NCBI RefSeq assembly: GCF_030758755.1
Contig: NZ_CP132387.1
Location: 1,612,001-1,676,000, forward strand
Origin: Bartonella apihabitans
GTDB lineage: Bacteria > Pseudomonadota > Alphaproteobacteria > Rhizobiales > Rhizobiaceae
Direction of reading: 5' to 3'
DNA length: 64,000 nucleotides
Below are positions 8,737-18,310 of the stretch, in pieces. The notes under the pieces are model-generated. The model was not told the origin of the DNA, searched no databases, and saw nothing but the letters and a program-made list of their open reading frames with translations. The position numbers were made by a program, and so were the translations under genes. Each line of letters opens with the position of its first letter. Within the stretch, counting starts at the first letter, position 1.

Positions 8737-10536
8737 TTGTCAGGCATTTTAAAACAGATAGCTGTATTTTTCGTAAGCTTGTTTCTGATTGTAGACGCAG
8801 GATATGCAGCCGCGCCTTCGAGCGATCCGCAAACATGCAAAATGGTGCGCTTTGCCGATACCGGTTGGACCGATATTTCCGCAACAACGGCAATTGCCAC
8901 GACACTGCTTGAAGCACTGGGCTATAACACCGAAACAAGAATTTTATCGGTTCCGGTTACCTATGCATCGCTTTCAAACGGCGATCTCGACGTATTTCTG
9001 GGATATTGGAATCCCTCCATGACACCCGATTTCAAACCTTATCGGGATGACGGCAGTGTCGAACTTCTTCGCTACAATCTTGAAGGCGCCAAATATACTT
9101 TGGCTGTGCCGCAATTCGTCTATGACAAAGGCTTGAAAACATTTCAGGATATAAAACGCTTTGGCCCCGAACTTGGTTATGCCATTTACGGGGTCGAACC
9201 CGGCAATGACGGTAACCGGCTTATTCTTTCTTTACTTGGTGATTCCACCTTCGGACTTTCCGATTTCCACATTGTTGAAACATCCGAACAGGCGATGCTC
9301 GCCGAGGTTGAAGCCCGCATTGAGGAACAACGGCCCATCGTTTTTTTAGGCTGGGAACCGCACCCGATGAATATGCGCTTCAAAATGGCCTATCTTTCAG
9401 GGGGCGACAAATTTTTCGGCGAAAATTTCGGCAATGCCAAAGTGGGCACGAATATCCGCCGGAATTATCGTACAGACTGCCCGAATGTAGCGCATTTTCT
9501 CGGCAATCTCGTCTTTGATGTCGATATGGAAAACCGCTTGATGGATAAAATCCTTGATAGCGGAGAGGCTCCCGAAGAGGCCGCCCGTTCCTTTCTCTCC
9601 GACAATCCGGAAAAAGTGAAAGCCTGGCTTTCCGGTGTGACCGCTTTTGACGGAAGCAATGCCACTCGCGCCGTCGAGAATGCATTGAAATCACCTGCCA
9701 ACGAAACACATTTAGCCTATAAAATTCCGGTCGGGGAAACGGCAAATATCGTTGTCGAATTTTTGAAAGAGCATGGCGGGCTCTTTTTTACCGCCCTTCG
9801 TGTCGGGCTGGGGAGCTTGTTGAAAGCCACATTGGCACTGTTATTGTGGCCAAATCCCTTATTGTTGATTGCCTTTTTATGCGTTCTTGCCTTTGCCATA
9901 CAGAGAAACTGGCGGGTCGTGCTGCTTACCGGACTGGGTTTCCTGTTCGTCATCAATCAGGGTTACTGGGTTGATACCATGGAAACTATAACCCTGCTCT
10001 TCTGGTCGTGCATTCTTTGCATGGGAATAGGTGTTCCCGTCGGCATAGCCTGCGCCCATCGGCCTAAAATCTATCGGGTAATACAGCCCATTCTCGATCT
10101 TATGCAGACATTGCCGACCTTTGTCTATCTGATACCGGCTATCATTTTCTTCCGCATCGGCATGGTACTGGGATTGATCGCAACAATTATCTTTGTGCTC
10201 CCTGCACCCATAAGGCTTACCCAGCAGGGTATCGTCTCGACGCCGAAAGCCTTGATCGAGGCGGGTAAAGCATTCGGTTCAAACCGTCGTCAAATATTAT
10301 GGAAAATCGAATTTCCCCATGCAATGCCGGAAATACGCGCAGGCATGACACAAACCATTATGCTTTCGCTTTCCATGGTGGTGATTGCAGCAACTGTTGG
10401 CGGTAATGGGCTGGGTGTCAAAGTTTACCGTGCCCTCCAGCAACATGATGCTGCCATGGGCTTTGAAGCAGGCTGCGTGATTGTGGTGGTGGCCATTGTC
10501 CTTGACCGCCTGTTCCGTCCGGGAAAGGTACGCTAA
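8737..10536 (+). CDS. Choline/betaine-type ABC transporter, binding protein fused to permease
   Basis: A 599-residue chain that combines two normally separate subunits. Residues ~1-25 are a signal peptide or anchor. Residues ~30-320 are a ChoX/ProX-type periplasmic binding protein (VRFADTGWTDI, GYWNPSM, GWEPHPM) using aromatic residues for quaternary amines. From ~345 it is a ChoW/ProW permease with about six helices and the EAA loop near residue 510 (ALIEAGKAFGSNRRQI) that docks on the ATPase. I take the TTG at 8737 as start because an in-frame stop lies four codons upstream and the signal peptide starts there. It overlaps choV by one base. The substrate, choline or glycine betaine, is inferred from family. 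Confidence 0.87.
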   Translation: MSGILKQIAVFFVSLFLIVDAGYAAAPSSDPQTCKMVRFADTGWTDISATTAIATTLLEALGYNTETRILSVPVTYASLSNGDLDVFLGYWNPSMTPDFKPYRDDGSVELLRYNLEGAKYTLAVPQFVYDKGLKTFQDIKRFGPELGYAIYGVEPGNDGNRLILSLLGDSTFGLSDFHIVETSEQAMLAEVEARIEEQRPIVFLGWEPHPMNMRFKMAYLSGGDKFFGENFGNAKVGTNIRRNYRTDCPNVAHFLGNLVFDVDMENRLMDKILDSGEAPEEAARSFLSDNPEKVKAWLSGVTAFDGSNATRAVENALKSPANETHLAYKIPVGETANIVVEFLKEHGGLFFTALRVGLGSLLKATLALLLWPNPLLLIAFLCVLAFAIQRNWRVVLLTGLGFLFVINQGYWVDTMETITLLFWSCILCMGIGVPVGIACAHRPKIYRVIQPILDLMQTLPTFVYLIPAIIFFRIGMVLGLIATIIFVLPAPIRLTQQGIVSTPKALIEAGKAFGSNRRQILWKIEFPHAMPEIRAGMTQTIMLSLSMVVIAATVGGNGLGVKVYRALQQHDAAMGFEAGCVIVVVAIVLDRLFRPGKVR

Positions 10537-11576
10537 TGGCCAGAGTGATTATCGATCATGTGAGTGTGGTTTTTGGCAATCGCCGCAAGCAGGCGCTTGA
10601 TCTTGCAGATCAGGGCGCATCACGGGCAGAAATCAAGGATTTAACCAATACCGTGCTTGGTGTCCATGAATGTTCGCTCGACATTGCCGAAGGTGAAACG
10701 CTGGTTCTAATGGGGCTCTCCGGTTCGGGAAAATCGACTTTGCTGCGCACCATCAACCGTTTGATAAAGCCGGTTGAAGGCAATATTTATGTTGGCGATG
10801 AGGGAAGGGAAATTAATGTCACCACCGCGTCGAGCGACGAATTGCGCTATGTGCGGACACGCCTTGTTTCCATGGTATTCCAGCAATTCGGCCTTTTTCC
10901 ATGGCGCACCGTTGCCGATAATATCGGCTTCGGCCTTGAAGTGGCGGGAGTGCCAAAGAAGCAACGTCAGGCCATTATTGCCGAACAGCTTGATCTTGTC
11001 GGGTTGAATGAATGGGCAAACCGCATGGTGACCGAGCTTTCCGGCGGTATGCAACAAAGAATTGGCCTTGCCCGTGCTTTTGCAACCGGCGCACCGGTGC
11101 TACTAATGGACGAGCCGTTTTCAGCCCTCGACCCGCTTATACGCAACCATTTGCAGGACGAGCTTCTGGAACTCCAAAAGCGGCTCAATAAAACATTGAT
11201 CTTTGTGAGCCATGACCTTGATGAAGCCATCAAAATGGGCAACCGCATCGCCATTATGGAAGACGGGCGAATCTTACAATGCGGAACAGCACAGGAAATC
11301 GTGCTAACGCCCGCCAATGAACATGTCGCCAATTTTGTACGCCACATTAATCCATTGAGCTTTTTAACAGCCCGACAGGTCATGCGCCCCTATAATTTTC
11401 AAAATGGTGATATTTCAGTTGCAGCCATGGCAAAACCTGATACGAGTTTACCTGATCTCATCAGTGTTTGTGACCGGAAAAATGGAGCAATCGGTGTGGC
11501 TGAAGACGGACGTGTCATCGGCGTTATTACCGAAGAAGACATCATCCATCATCTGGCAGAACACCAGAAACGGTGA
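10536..11576 (+). CDS. choV: Choline/betaine ABC transporter ATPase, ChoV/ProV-like
   Basis: The 346-residue cytoplasmic ATPase of the preceding transporter, energising uptake. It shows Walker A (GLSGSGKST) near residue 61, the signature LSGGMQQR, Walker B VLLMDEP and the switch VSHD, all intact. The ~60 residues after the ATPase core resemble a CBS-type sensory tail (AIGVAEDGRVIGVITEEDI), as found in osmoprotectant ATPases. The long N-terminal region, containing RRKQALDLADQG, is typical of choline-type members. The start overlaps the permease stop (TAATG), which implies translational coupling. Confidence 0.9.
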   Translation: MARVIIDHVSVVFGNRRKQALDLADQGASRAEIKDLTNTVLGVHECSLDIAEGETLVLMGLSGSGKSTLLRTINRLIKPVEGNIYVGDEGREINVTTASSDELRYVRTRLVSMVFQQFGLFPWRTVADNIGFGLEVAGVPKKQRQAIIAEQLDLVGLNEWANRMVTELSGGMQQRIGLARAFATGAPVLLMDEPFSALDPLIRNHLQDELLELQKRLNKTLIFVSHDLDEAIKMGNRIAIMEDGRILQCGTAQEIVLTPANEHVANFVRHINPLSFLTARQVMRPYNFQNGDISVAAMAKPDTSLPDLISVCDRKNGAIGVAEDGRVIGVITEEDIIHHLAEHQKR

Positions 11577-11588
11577 TAGGTGTGTTTT

Positions 11589-12404
11589 ATGAGTTTGGAT
11601 ATTACGACAATAAGCGATGTTGATGATCCTCGTCTTGCTCCCTATCGGGATATCAAGGAGCGGGATCTCGTCGGTCGTGAACATCATTTTATCGCCGAAG
11701 GCAAGGTCGTTTTATCGGTTCTTTTGCGCTCCAAACGCTTTGCGGCCCAGTCACTCCTTGTTGCAGCAGCCAAGCTTCTGGGATTAATGCCGGTACTGGA
11801 TGCAACAAAACCCGCCTGCCCGATCTATTGTGTCCCACAAAAAATTATGGACGATATTGCAGGCTTCAATGTGCATCGCGGTATTCTCGGCATCGGAGAA
11901 CGTGTAAGCACCCCGACACTTGATGAATTTCTGGCGGGTTTACCGGAAAAAGCACTGGTTCCGGTTTTATGCGGCATTTCCAATCATGATAATATGGGCT
12001 CGATTTTCCGGAATGCTGCGGCATTTGCAGCCGATGGTATCATAATCGATAAAACCTGTTGCGATCCGCTCTATCGCAAAGCCATTCGCGTCTCGGTGGG
12101 GGCGGCACTAAAAGTACCCTATACGCAAGGCGAAGATATCAAGACTATCCTTGCAGCTCTTGAAAAGGCCGATTTCCGTATCTATTCGCTTTCTCCGGCC
12201 GCTTCGAACTATTTGAAAGATGCTGAAGTTGCAAAAAGAACCGCGCTTGTTTTTGGTACAGAAGGTGAAGGTCTTCCCGAATTTGTCCTGAAAGATACCG
12301 AAACTTTGCGCATTCCCATTGCCTATGATTTTGACAGTCTGAACGTTGCCACAGCAACCGGACTGGCACTTGAACATTTTGCCGATTTCGACAAACTGAA
12401 TTGA
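11589..12404 (+). CDS. TrmH/SpoU-family RNA 2'-O-methyltransferase
   Basis: About 271 residues with the SPOUT knot motifs near the C-terminus: LCGISNHDNMGSIFRNAAAF, VFGTEGEGLP and IPIAYDFDSLNVA, which build the SAM site and the trefoil knot. It probably methylates a guanosine ribose in rRNA or tRNA; the target is not deducible. A GTG at 11580 could extend the frame, but the ATG at 11589 has an AGG about 8 bases upstream and begins the conserved region, so I prefer it. It follows choV by 12 bp and may be co-transcribed. Confidence 0.87.
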   Translation: MSLDITTISDVDDPRLAPYRDIKERDLVGREHHFIAEGKVVLSVLLRSKRFAAQSLLVAAAKLLGLMPVLDATKPACPIYCVPQKIMDDIAGFNVHRGILGIGERVSTPTLDEFLAGLPEKALVPVLCGISNHDNMGSIFRNAAAFAADGIIIDKTCCDPLYRKAIRVSVGAALKVPYTQGEDIKTILAALEKADFRIYSLSPAASNYLKDAEVAKRTALVFGTEGEGLPEFVLKDTETLRIPIAYDFDSLNVATATGLALEHFADFDKLN

Positions 12405-12545
12405 AAACAAACGTAAAAAAGTTTTTTCACCAACAGACGAAAACATCGGTGTAACAGTGTTACAGTGTATTCGTTTTGCCGGAATTTTATCGGGAAATTC
12501 CCGTTAACGGGCAATCTTATATCCGGATCATTTTTTCAAACAAAA

Positions 12546-12592
12546 AGATAAAAGCAGAGACATGATTGCCTCTGCTCGTTTTGTTGTTTTTG
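12546..12592. terminator. Bidirectional terminator between TrmH-family gene and mnmA
   Basis: Stem AGCAGAG (12553-12559)/CTCTGCT (12570-12576) with T-rich tails in both directions, lying between two converging genes. Confidence 0.7.
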
Positions 12593-12613
12593 CTTTTCAA
12601 TACTGGAAGCCGA

Positions 12614-13810
12614 TCAGGCAGCCGTGTTTTCACGCGATTGATCGAGCAAATTTTTAAGCATCGCCTCGGCACGGGAGTCCCGCTCGGAACGGGTAATGAA
12701 ACCGCCGCCCAGAACACGGGCATCATTGCTTTCATTGTCATAAAGAACGCAAGCCTGCCCCGGAGCAACGCCGGTTTCACCTTCCAATAGTTCAACCGTC
12801 AGAGCACCATCCTCATATTTGAGTATGGCTGGCCTTGGCGGGCGCGTAGAGCGCACTTTGGCGGCAACTTCAATTCCCTCTTCGGGGAATTCATCAAGAT
12901 TTTCATCGCCAAGCCAATTGGTATCACGCAAAAACAGTTTGCGCGTTTCAAGTGCTTCTCTGGGACCAACAATGACACGGGAATTTTCCGCATCAAGATA
13001 GACAACATAAAGCGCTTCGCCGGTTGCAATGCCAATGCCGCGACGTTGACCGATGGTGTAATTGACAATACCCGCATGACGACCAAGAATGCGCCCGTCA
13101 ATATGGACAATTTCACCCGGATTTGCAGCTTCGGGACGCAATTTGGCAATCACATCCGAATAGCGCCCTTGCGGTACAAAACAAATATCCTGACTGTCAT
13201 GCTTGGATGCAACAGATAGCCCCATTTCGGCAGCAATTTCGCGAACATGGGGTTTGGCAAGATCGCCTAAAGGAAAACGTAAATAATCAATCTGTTCCTG
13301 TGTCGTGGCAAAAAGGAAATAACTTTGGTCACGATTGGCATCAACCGGCCGATATAATGCACGGTGCGCACCATTGGGACGACTTCTTATATAATGACCC
13401 GTTGCCAGAGCATCAGCACCAAGATTTTTTGCTGTCACAAGAAGATCGGCAAATTTCACCGTCTGGTTACAGGCAACACAGGGAATTGGCGTTTCGCCAT
13501 GGGCATAGCTATCGGCAAAAGGATTGATCACCGCTTCACGGAAGCGGGCTTCATAATCCAGCACATAATGGGGAATACCCAAAGTTTCCGAAACACGCCG
13601 CGCATCCTCAATATCCTGACCGGCACAGCAGGAGCCGACACGGTGGGTCGCCGCACCATGATCATAAAGTTGAAGAGTGACGCCGACAACATCATAGCCT
13701 TCTTTTTTCAACAATCCCGCAACAACGGACGAATCGACACCACCCGACATGGCAACAACCACACGTGTATCCTCGGGACGTTTTGGAAGATCAAGACTGT
13801 TGAGAGACAT
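12614..13810 (-). CDS. mnmA: tRNA-specific 2-thiouridylase MnmA
   Basis: Introduces sulfur at U34 of tRNA-Lys, -Glu and -Gln, using ATP to activate the base and a cysteine persulfide to deliver sulfur. The 398-residue protein has the PP-loop [12 protein letters not shown] near residue 17, the catalytic cysteine in [10 protein letters not shown] near residue 113 and the second cysteine in [12 protein letters not shown] near residue 205, followed by the C-terminal beta-barrel domains. Length is normal. It stands alone and converges on the methyltransferase gene. Confidence 0.96.
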   Translation of the reverse strand: MSLNSLDLPKRPEDTRVVVAMSGGVDSSVVAGLLKKEGYDVVGVTLQLYDHGAATHRVGSCCAGQDIEDARRVSETLGIPHYVLDYEARFREAVINPFADSYAHGETPIPCVACNQTVKFADLLVTAKNLGADALATGHYIRSRPNGAHRALYRPVDANRDQSYFLFATTQEQIDYLRFPLGDLAKPHVREIAAEMGLSVASKHDSQDICFVPQGRYSDVIAKLRPEAANPGEIVHIDGRILGRHAGIVNYTIGQRRGIGIATGEALYVVYLDAENSRVIVGPREALETRKLFLRDTNWLGDENLDEFPEEGIEVAAKVRSTRPPRPAILKYEDGALTVELLEGETGVAPGQACVLYDNESNDARVLGGGFITRSERDSRAEAMLKNLLDQSRENTAA

Positions 13811-14153
13811 AAACTCACCTTCTAACTCATTGGACGGATCGTTAAACTATATCGTGTTTTTAAGCACACAACACAACCGTCGTCTCGAAAAAGAGACTGT
13901 AAATCGAGCATTTTTTCAAAAACTCACAGTCCCAGTTTATAAAAAAACAAAAAAAAATAAAGTAGCGTTTTTTGTTCAAGTTTGTTTGATTGCAGTAAAT
14001 TTTATCTAACACGCTGATTTTTTTACCATTTTACAAACGAACACAATTTTGCGCCTGTGTATTTGTTAAATTTTCCTTTCCGGCTGTTTAGCTCTTTTTT
14101 AAAGCTCGGCGGTTATTGTCGCTTCAGGTCCTTGAATAAGAGTAGAGAGTACA
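13811..14153. other. Divergent spacer between mnmA and sciP
   Basis: Non-coding, with several poly-A tracts (around 13940-13965). It must hold promoters for both mnmA and sciP. I see no clear full CtrA site. Confidence 0.5.
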
Positions 14154-14429
14154 ATGACCGAGTTAGTAAGAACACGAGTAAAATACGTTATTGGCCCAGA
14201 TGGGAGTCCACTTACGATCACCGACCTGCCGCCAAGCAACACACGGCGCTGGGTTATCCGTCGCAAAGCCGAAGTAGTAGCCGCTGTCAGAGGTGGCCTG
14301 CTCAGTCTGGATGAAGCCTGCCAACGTTATACATTGACGGTGGAAGAATTTTTGTCCTGGCAATGCTCGATTGATGAACATGGTCTTGCAGGTTTACGTA
14401 CAACACGTATCCAGCAATACCGCCATTGA
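14154..14429 (+). CDS. sciP: SciP, CtrA-inhibitory helix-turn-helix protein (DUF1153)
   Basis: A 91-residue DUF1153 protein, nearly full family length. In Caulobacter SciP binds CtrA and blocks its activation of target promoters late in the cell cycle. Conserved parts seen here are the N-terminal YVIGPDGSPLT, the RRWVIRRKAEVVAAVRGGLL helix pair and the helix-turn-helix segment YTLTVEEFLSW. It lies about 1.8 kb from ctrA, as in related genomes, and ends in a strong terminator, so it is monocistronic. Confidence 0.93.
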   Translation: MTELVRTRVKYVIGPDGSPLTITDLPPSNTRRWVIRRKAEVVAAVRGGLLSLDEACQRYTLTVEEFLSWQCSIDEHGLAGLRTTRIQQYRH

Positions 14430-14463
14430 TAAGCATGACCCATTTTGCCTTCAAGCGTAAATA

Positions 14464-14502
14464 AAACAACCGTTTCTTGAATTTCAGGAAACGGTTGTTT
14501 TA
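14464..14502 (+). terminator. Intrinsic terminator of sciP
   Basis: Stem AAACAACCGTTTC/GAAACGGTTGTTT, loop of about 11 nt, then TTTAT. It starts 34 bp after the sciP stop. Confidence 0.85.
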
Positions 14503-15265
14503 TATTCGGGCAAATTCATGAATTATCGGGCGACATGTTTCCTGAAACCGGACAGCTCACTTGCTAACGAAAATGGCAAGCCGCAAAACGAATCTTCCAC
14601 GCGGATCGGTTTAATCTGTTTATCCGTCATATTGGCAAATAAAGTAACGCTCCCCCACCATCACTTGCCCTCGCCGCTCCGGTTCGGCAGAAATTTTCTT
14701 TATTGCGGTTGTTTTTCCGCGCTTTGTCGGGAGGCTACTCCCCAACAATTCCGAATTTTTCGTTTTCTTGATATTTATAACCGGATTGTCGTCCTTCCGG
14801 CTTTTTGTTGATAGAAAGACAAACGGGTGAACGATAAAAATAAATGGCGGGAGACACGCAAAAAAAAGCGTCCAAGTGAAGCTTCGTGAAACACAACTCG
14901 ACAGACACGAATATACGCCAATAAAAGGCCGAATATATACGCCCATCCAAGGTTGAACAGTAGGATTAACCGGACAGTGGCCTGAAACAGGAACAGGCGA
15001 CAATGCGCTATCTTTTAGCGTTTGTGCGTGTCTATCGGCTTGACCGGCTTATATCAACACCGTCGGCTTCAATCTACATTGTCGGCGTCTATTGTTTTCA
15101 TAAACGGACTTTTGAGCTTTTATGTGATGAGAACGCCTTTCGAGACCGCAAGCACTGTCCCGATGGCGTTTGACTATTTTAATGACAAAAAGCCGGAGTC
15201 CGCTTTCAAAACTTCCGTCTTGCCGAATTCCGCTTTGCCAAATTCAGCTTCTTGAGGGGAAAACC
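14503..15265. other. Gene-poor gap between sciP and fliJ
   Basis: About 760 bp with no gene I can support. Small open frames on both strands lack ribosome-binding sites and family features. In relatives this neighbourhood carries flagellar export genes such as fliI beside fliJ, so it could be an eroded remnant, but I see no recognisable fliI sequence. Confidence 0.45.
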
Positions 15266-15652
15266 TCAACCGATCATCGATCGACTTTGGACAAATACCA
15301 CGTCTTCACTGGGAAGAGATTTGCCATCACGTTCTTCCAAAGCTTGTGCGCGTTCAAGTTCCGCCTCTAGCTCGTGCAGCTTCATTTCACCGGAAGCCTT
15401 CTGGATTTGCAAATCCCGAATGGAATTGATGAGATTTTCACGTCGTTGACGGGCGGCACGTGCAAAGGTGGGATAGGCAAAATGGTTGACATCGGTGATG
15501 CCCGATTTGCGTTCTTCATTGGCAATTTGCGTTTCCAGTTCGCTTGCCATACGGTCGAATTCACTCATCATCATATCGAGTTGAGAAATCTGGCGACGTT
15601 TTTCGCGCACCTGAAACATTTTCAACCGAACCACACTTTCACGCGGTTTCAT
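15266..15652 (-). CDS. fliJ: FliJ-family coiled-coil protein next to ctrA
   Basis: A 128-residue, almost entirely helical protein rich in Arg, Glu and Lys with heptad patterns (QVREKRRQISQL, ELETQIANEERK, MKLHELEAELERAQ). This matches the FliJ protein encoded beside ctrA in Rhizobiales. FliJ is a chaperone/escort of flagellar export that links the FliI ATPase to the export gate. I chose the ATG at 15652 (MKPRESVV), with GGGAG upstream, over the earlier ATG at 15685. No other flagellar gene lies in the window, so a different role or a relic is possible. Confidence 0.72.
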   Translation of the reverse strand: MKPRESVVRLKMFQVREKRRQISQLDMMMSEFDRMASELETQIANEERKSGITDVNHFAYPTFARAARQRRENLINSIRDLQIQKASGEMKLHELEAELERAQALEERDGKSLPSEDVVFVQSRSMIG

Positions 15653-16241
15653 ACGCAATACTCCCTGACTACCGTGAACAAACAATGTTCACGCCTTGAT
15701 ACTCATACACATCGACCGGAAACCGGTTTCTCCCTTCGTGTCCCACAAAGAGACCATGGAAAACTCCATGGCGGCTCGTGCTCCTTAAAAACCCGTATGG
15801 AGCTGCAATAACAAGCTTTCTTAACCAATTGTTTACGGTCTTTGAGCACTATAGCGGAAGTCCCTTAAAGCTCGGTAAACAAAAGACCTTTTTTCGAATT
15901 CCGAAAGAGTGAATCTAAAGAGTCAGTTAGAGCGATTTCTTAAAGTAAAAATTAAGCATAAATGTTTAGCTTTTATATCCATGAATCAACGGACTACAAC
16001 GTTTTTTTCAGAAAATTTTATTAACTTCTTGCCAACAAGAATCATATTTTGTTAACCATTTTGGTGCAAATTGGTTAATGAAGGCAACGAATTGTTCTGA
16101 CGCTGCCGAAGTAAAAAATCGTGTTTGAGTTAATGCCATGATTTTATGGTGTTTTTTAAATTAACTGCACAACAGTCGGTGCAGAAATTTGTACGGACTC
16201 TGATAACGCCTGATTCGGCTAGTGGAAAGGGGATATAGGAT
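15653..16241. promoter_or_regulatory. ctrA upstream regulatory region with clustered GANTC sites
   Basis: Nearly 600 bp of non-coding DNA before ctrA. Six GANTC sites (starting at 15911, 15920, 15983, 16039, 16196, 16212) fall within about 306 bp. CcrM methylates this sequence, and GcrA-dependent promoters respond to its state. TTAACC half-sites resembling CtrA boxes occur at about 15820 (TTAACCAATTGTTTAC) and 16052 (TTAACCAT), suggesting autoregulation. GGAAAGGGG lies upstream of the ATG. Confidence 0.65.
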
Positions 16242-16943
16242 ATGCGCGTATTATTGATTGAAGATGACCACGCGACAGCGACAAGCATCGAGCTTATGCT
16301 CAAATCGGAAAGTTTCAATGTCTACACGACAGACCTTGGAGAGGAAGGTGTAGATCTTGGAAAACTTTATGATTACGACATCATATTGTTGGACCTTAAT
16401 TTGCCGGATATGTCCGGTTACGAGGTTTTGCGCACATTGCGCCTTTCCAAAGTTAAAACACCAATCCTTATCCTTTCCGGTATGGGTGGTATCGAAGACA
16501 AGGTACGCGGTTTGGGCTTCGGTGCCGACGATTATATGACAAAGCCATTTCATAAAGACGAACTGGTCGCTCGTATTCATGCTATTGTTCGCCGCTCGAA
16601 AGGTCACGCCCAATCGGTAATTGCAACCGGAGATCTGGTTGTCAATCTTGACGCCAAAACAGTTGAAATCGGTGGCCATCCGGTTCATTTGACCGGTAAA
16701 GAATACCAGATGCTTGAGCTTCTTTCATTGCGTAAAGGAACCACTTTAACCAAGGAAATGTTCCTGAACCACCTCTATGGCGGCATGGACGAGCCGGAAC
16801 TCAAAATTATCGACGTTTTCATCTGTAAACTGCGCAAAAAGCTGGATGCTGTTTCCGGTGGCGTCAATTACATCGAAACCGTTTGGGGACGCGGTTATGT
16901 GCTGCGTGAACCAAATGAAGAGCCGATGCGCGAAACTGCTTGA
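16242..16943 (+). CDS. ctrA: Cell-cycle response regulator CtrA
   Basis: OmpR-class master regulator of the alphaproteobacterial cell cycle, 233 residues. The receiver domain (1-120) shows EDDH, the phosphorylated Asp51 in [11 protein letters not shown] and the conserved Lys in DYMTKPF. The winged-helix domain (~125-230) contains [12 protein letters not shown] and CKLRKKLD, as in CtrA of Caulobacter and Brucella. It binds TTAA-N7-TTAA boxes and represses or activates many genes. The phosphate arrives through CckA and ChpT; chpT is the next gene but on the opposite strand. Confidence 0.97.
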   Translation: MRVLLIEDDHATATSIELMLKSESFNVYTTDLGEEGVDLGKLYDYDIILLDLNLPDMSGYEVLRTLRLSKVKTPILILSGMGGIEDKVRGLGFGADDYMTKPFHKDELVARIHAIVRRSKGHAQSVIATGDLVVNLDAKTVEIGGHPVHLTGKEYQMLELLSLRKGTTLTKEMFLNHLYGGMDEPELKIIDVFICKLRKKLDAVSGGVNYIETVWGRGYVLREPNEEPMRETA

Positions 16944-16982
16944 TTTTTCAACAATTTCATCTCTTTGAAATTGAATCATCAC

Positions 16983-17024
16983 GCCGGAATTTTTTCCATT
17001 CGGGAAAGGTTCCGGCATTTTTTT
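16983..17024 (+). terminator. Intrinsic terminator of ctrA
   Basis: Stem GCCGGAA (16983-16989)/TTCCGGC (17010-17016), followed by ATTTTTTT, 40 bp after the ctrA stop. Confidence 0.85.
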
Positions 17025-17303
17025 GCCAGTAATTTTTTTGGCACCAATTTTTTAGGCGGCATTTTTTGGGTGGCAATTTCTGTCTTTTTGCCAGAATTTT
17101 CAGTCTTTTTATTTGTGCTTTAAAAAAATTGCTGTCCCGATTTTTAAAAAACGGTTCCGGCTCGCCCCCTGAGCTTTAAAAAAATTGTTCCGGCCTTAAA
17201 AAGTATTTTTAACCGGATAAATTTTCGTCTCTTCCGGTTTTATCTCTGTTCCATTTTTGTAAGCGGCAAAAATTTTTTGAAGATCAAACGGGTTTTTCCA
17301 ACT
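17025..17303. repeat. T-rich low-complexity spacer with short direct repeats
   Basis: Spacer between ctrA and chpT dominated by poly-T/poly-A tracts. GCTTTAAAAAAATTG occurs twice (17117-17131 and 17173-17187), and GGC-ATTTTTT-like units recur around 17020-17090. No gene seen. It looks like expanded low-complexity DNA rather than a mobile element. Confidence 0.5.
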
Positions 17304-17341
17304 AAAAACCGGCATTAACCGCTTTTGCGGTCAATTCCGGT
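17304..17341 (-). terminator. Intrinsic terminator of chpT
   Basis: Long imperfect stem ACCGG-ATT-ACCGC / GCGGT-AAT-CCGGT with an AAAA loop on the minus strand, followed by TTTTTAG. It begins about 75 bp after chpT. Confidence 0.7.
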
Positions 17342-17415
17342 ATTTTGTGCGTGGTTTATTGCCAAGTTCCAGCTTCTTTGACCGGAATGATTTTCCGGTC
17401 AGAAATTTGGTCGGC

Positions 17416-18045
17416 TCAGCCTGCTATAATGGTAATAATTTCGGGCTGTACCTGAACTTTGATCGGCATATTCGACATTTGCGACAATAAAAGAGCGTAA
17501 TAGAACTGGACACTATGGGCATCAATCGGTTCTTCCGGTACCTGCCCGTTATATAATTCGAGGAATTTTGGCGGCACACGCAACATTTTTCCACTTACCT
17601 TTAACTGGAAAAGGCGTTTTCCGCCGTTCTCGCCAATCTCGACAACAATATCGCCACCGCGCGGAATAGAAAGATTTGCAATCAAAACGAGATTGAGCAA
17701 AAGCTTGACTTCGTTCTTTGGCAAAAGCAGGCGTGGCGCTTTCCAGTCAAGATTGCCTTTTTCATTTTCCATGTAATTTTTTGCCACTGTCTCGGCATCG
17801 CCACTGTCAATTTCGCTTCCTGCCGAACCGGCGGCTCCGAAAGCAATACGGGCAAATTGCAATTTGGACGATGCATTGACAGCCGACATGCGAATGAGTT
17901 CGATTGCATCTTCCTGTGCATCGGCTTCGTCATAAAGTTCAATCCCATTATTGATTGCCCCGACCGGCGAAATAAGATCATGACAAATGCGGCTGCATAA
18001 CAATGCGGCAAGATCGGCAGGGCTTAATGTAACGGCTAGTGGCAT
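17416..18045 (-). CDS. chpT: Histidine phosphotransferase ChpT
   Basis: A 209-residue dimeric phosphotransferase that passes phosphate from the hybrid kinase CckA to CtrA and CpdR. The H-box is SRICHDLISPVGAINNG with the phospho-acceptor His22. The C-terminal part is a degenerate Bergerat fold that lacks the kinase N, G1 and G2 boxes, as expected for ChpT. It is convergent with ctrA and divergent from the eipA gene. Length and start agree with orthologues. Confidence 0.93.
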   Translation of the reverse strand: MPLAVTLSPADLAALLCSRICHDLISPVGAINNGIELYDEADAQEDAIELIRMSAVNASSKLQFARIAFGAAGSAGSEIDSGDAETVAKNYMENEKGNLDWKAPRLLLPKNEVKLLLNLVLIANLSIPRGGDIVVEIGENGGKRLFQLKVSGKMLRVPPKFLELYNGQVPEEPIDAHSVQFYYALLLSQMSNMPIKVQVQPEIITIIAG

Positions 18046-18310
18046 AATAATTGGAACTCCAGAATACTCTTTTTCCCGTTCCTTAAATCAAAACCCTTAA
18101 GATTCCATGGACAATTTTTCGTTTTTGATTGTCCGGAAAACACACAAACTTCCTTAAAACATGCCTTTTTGGCCAAATCTTCCGGTTCTTTTTCAGTGTT
18201 TTTATCGTTTTTAAGAATTTAAACAACTTTGCCCGCTAAAATCAGAAGAAACCGGATCTTTGCTTACGTCAAGATTCAAACCATTGAGTGACCAGAAGAG
18301 GTGAAACAAC

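Noticed and set aside
14620..15003. 127-codon minus-strand frame between sciP and fliJ
   Set aside because: Cys/Phe/Ser-rich composition without family motifs and no ribosome-binding site; most likely chance.
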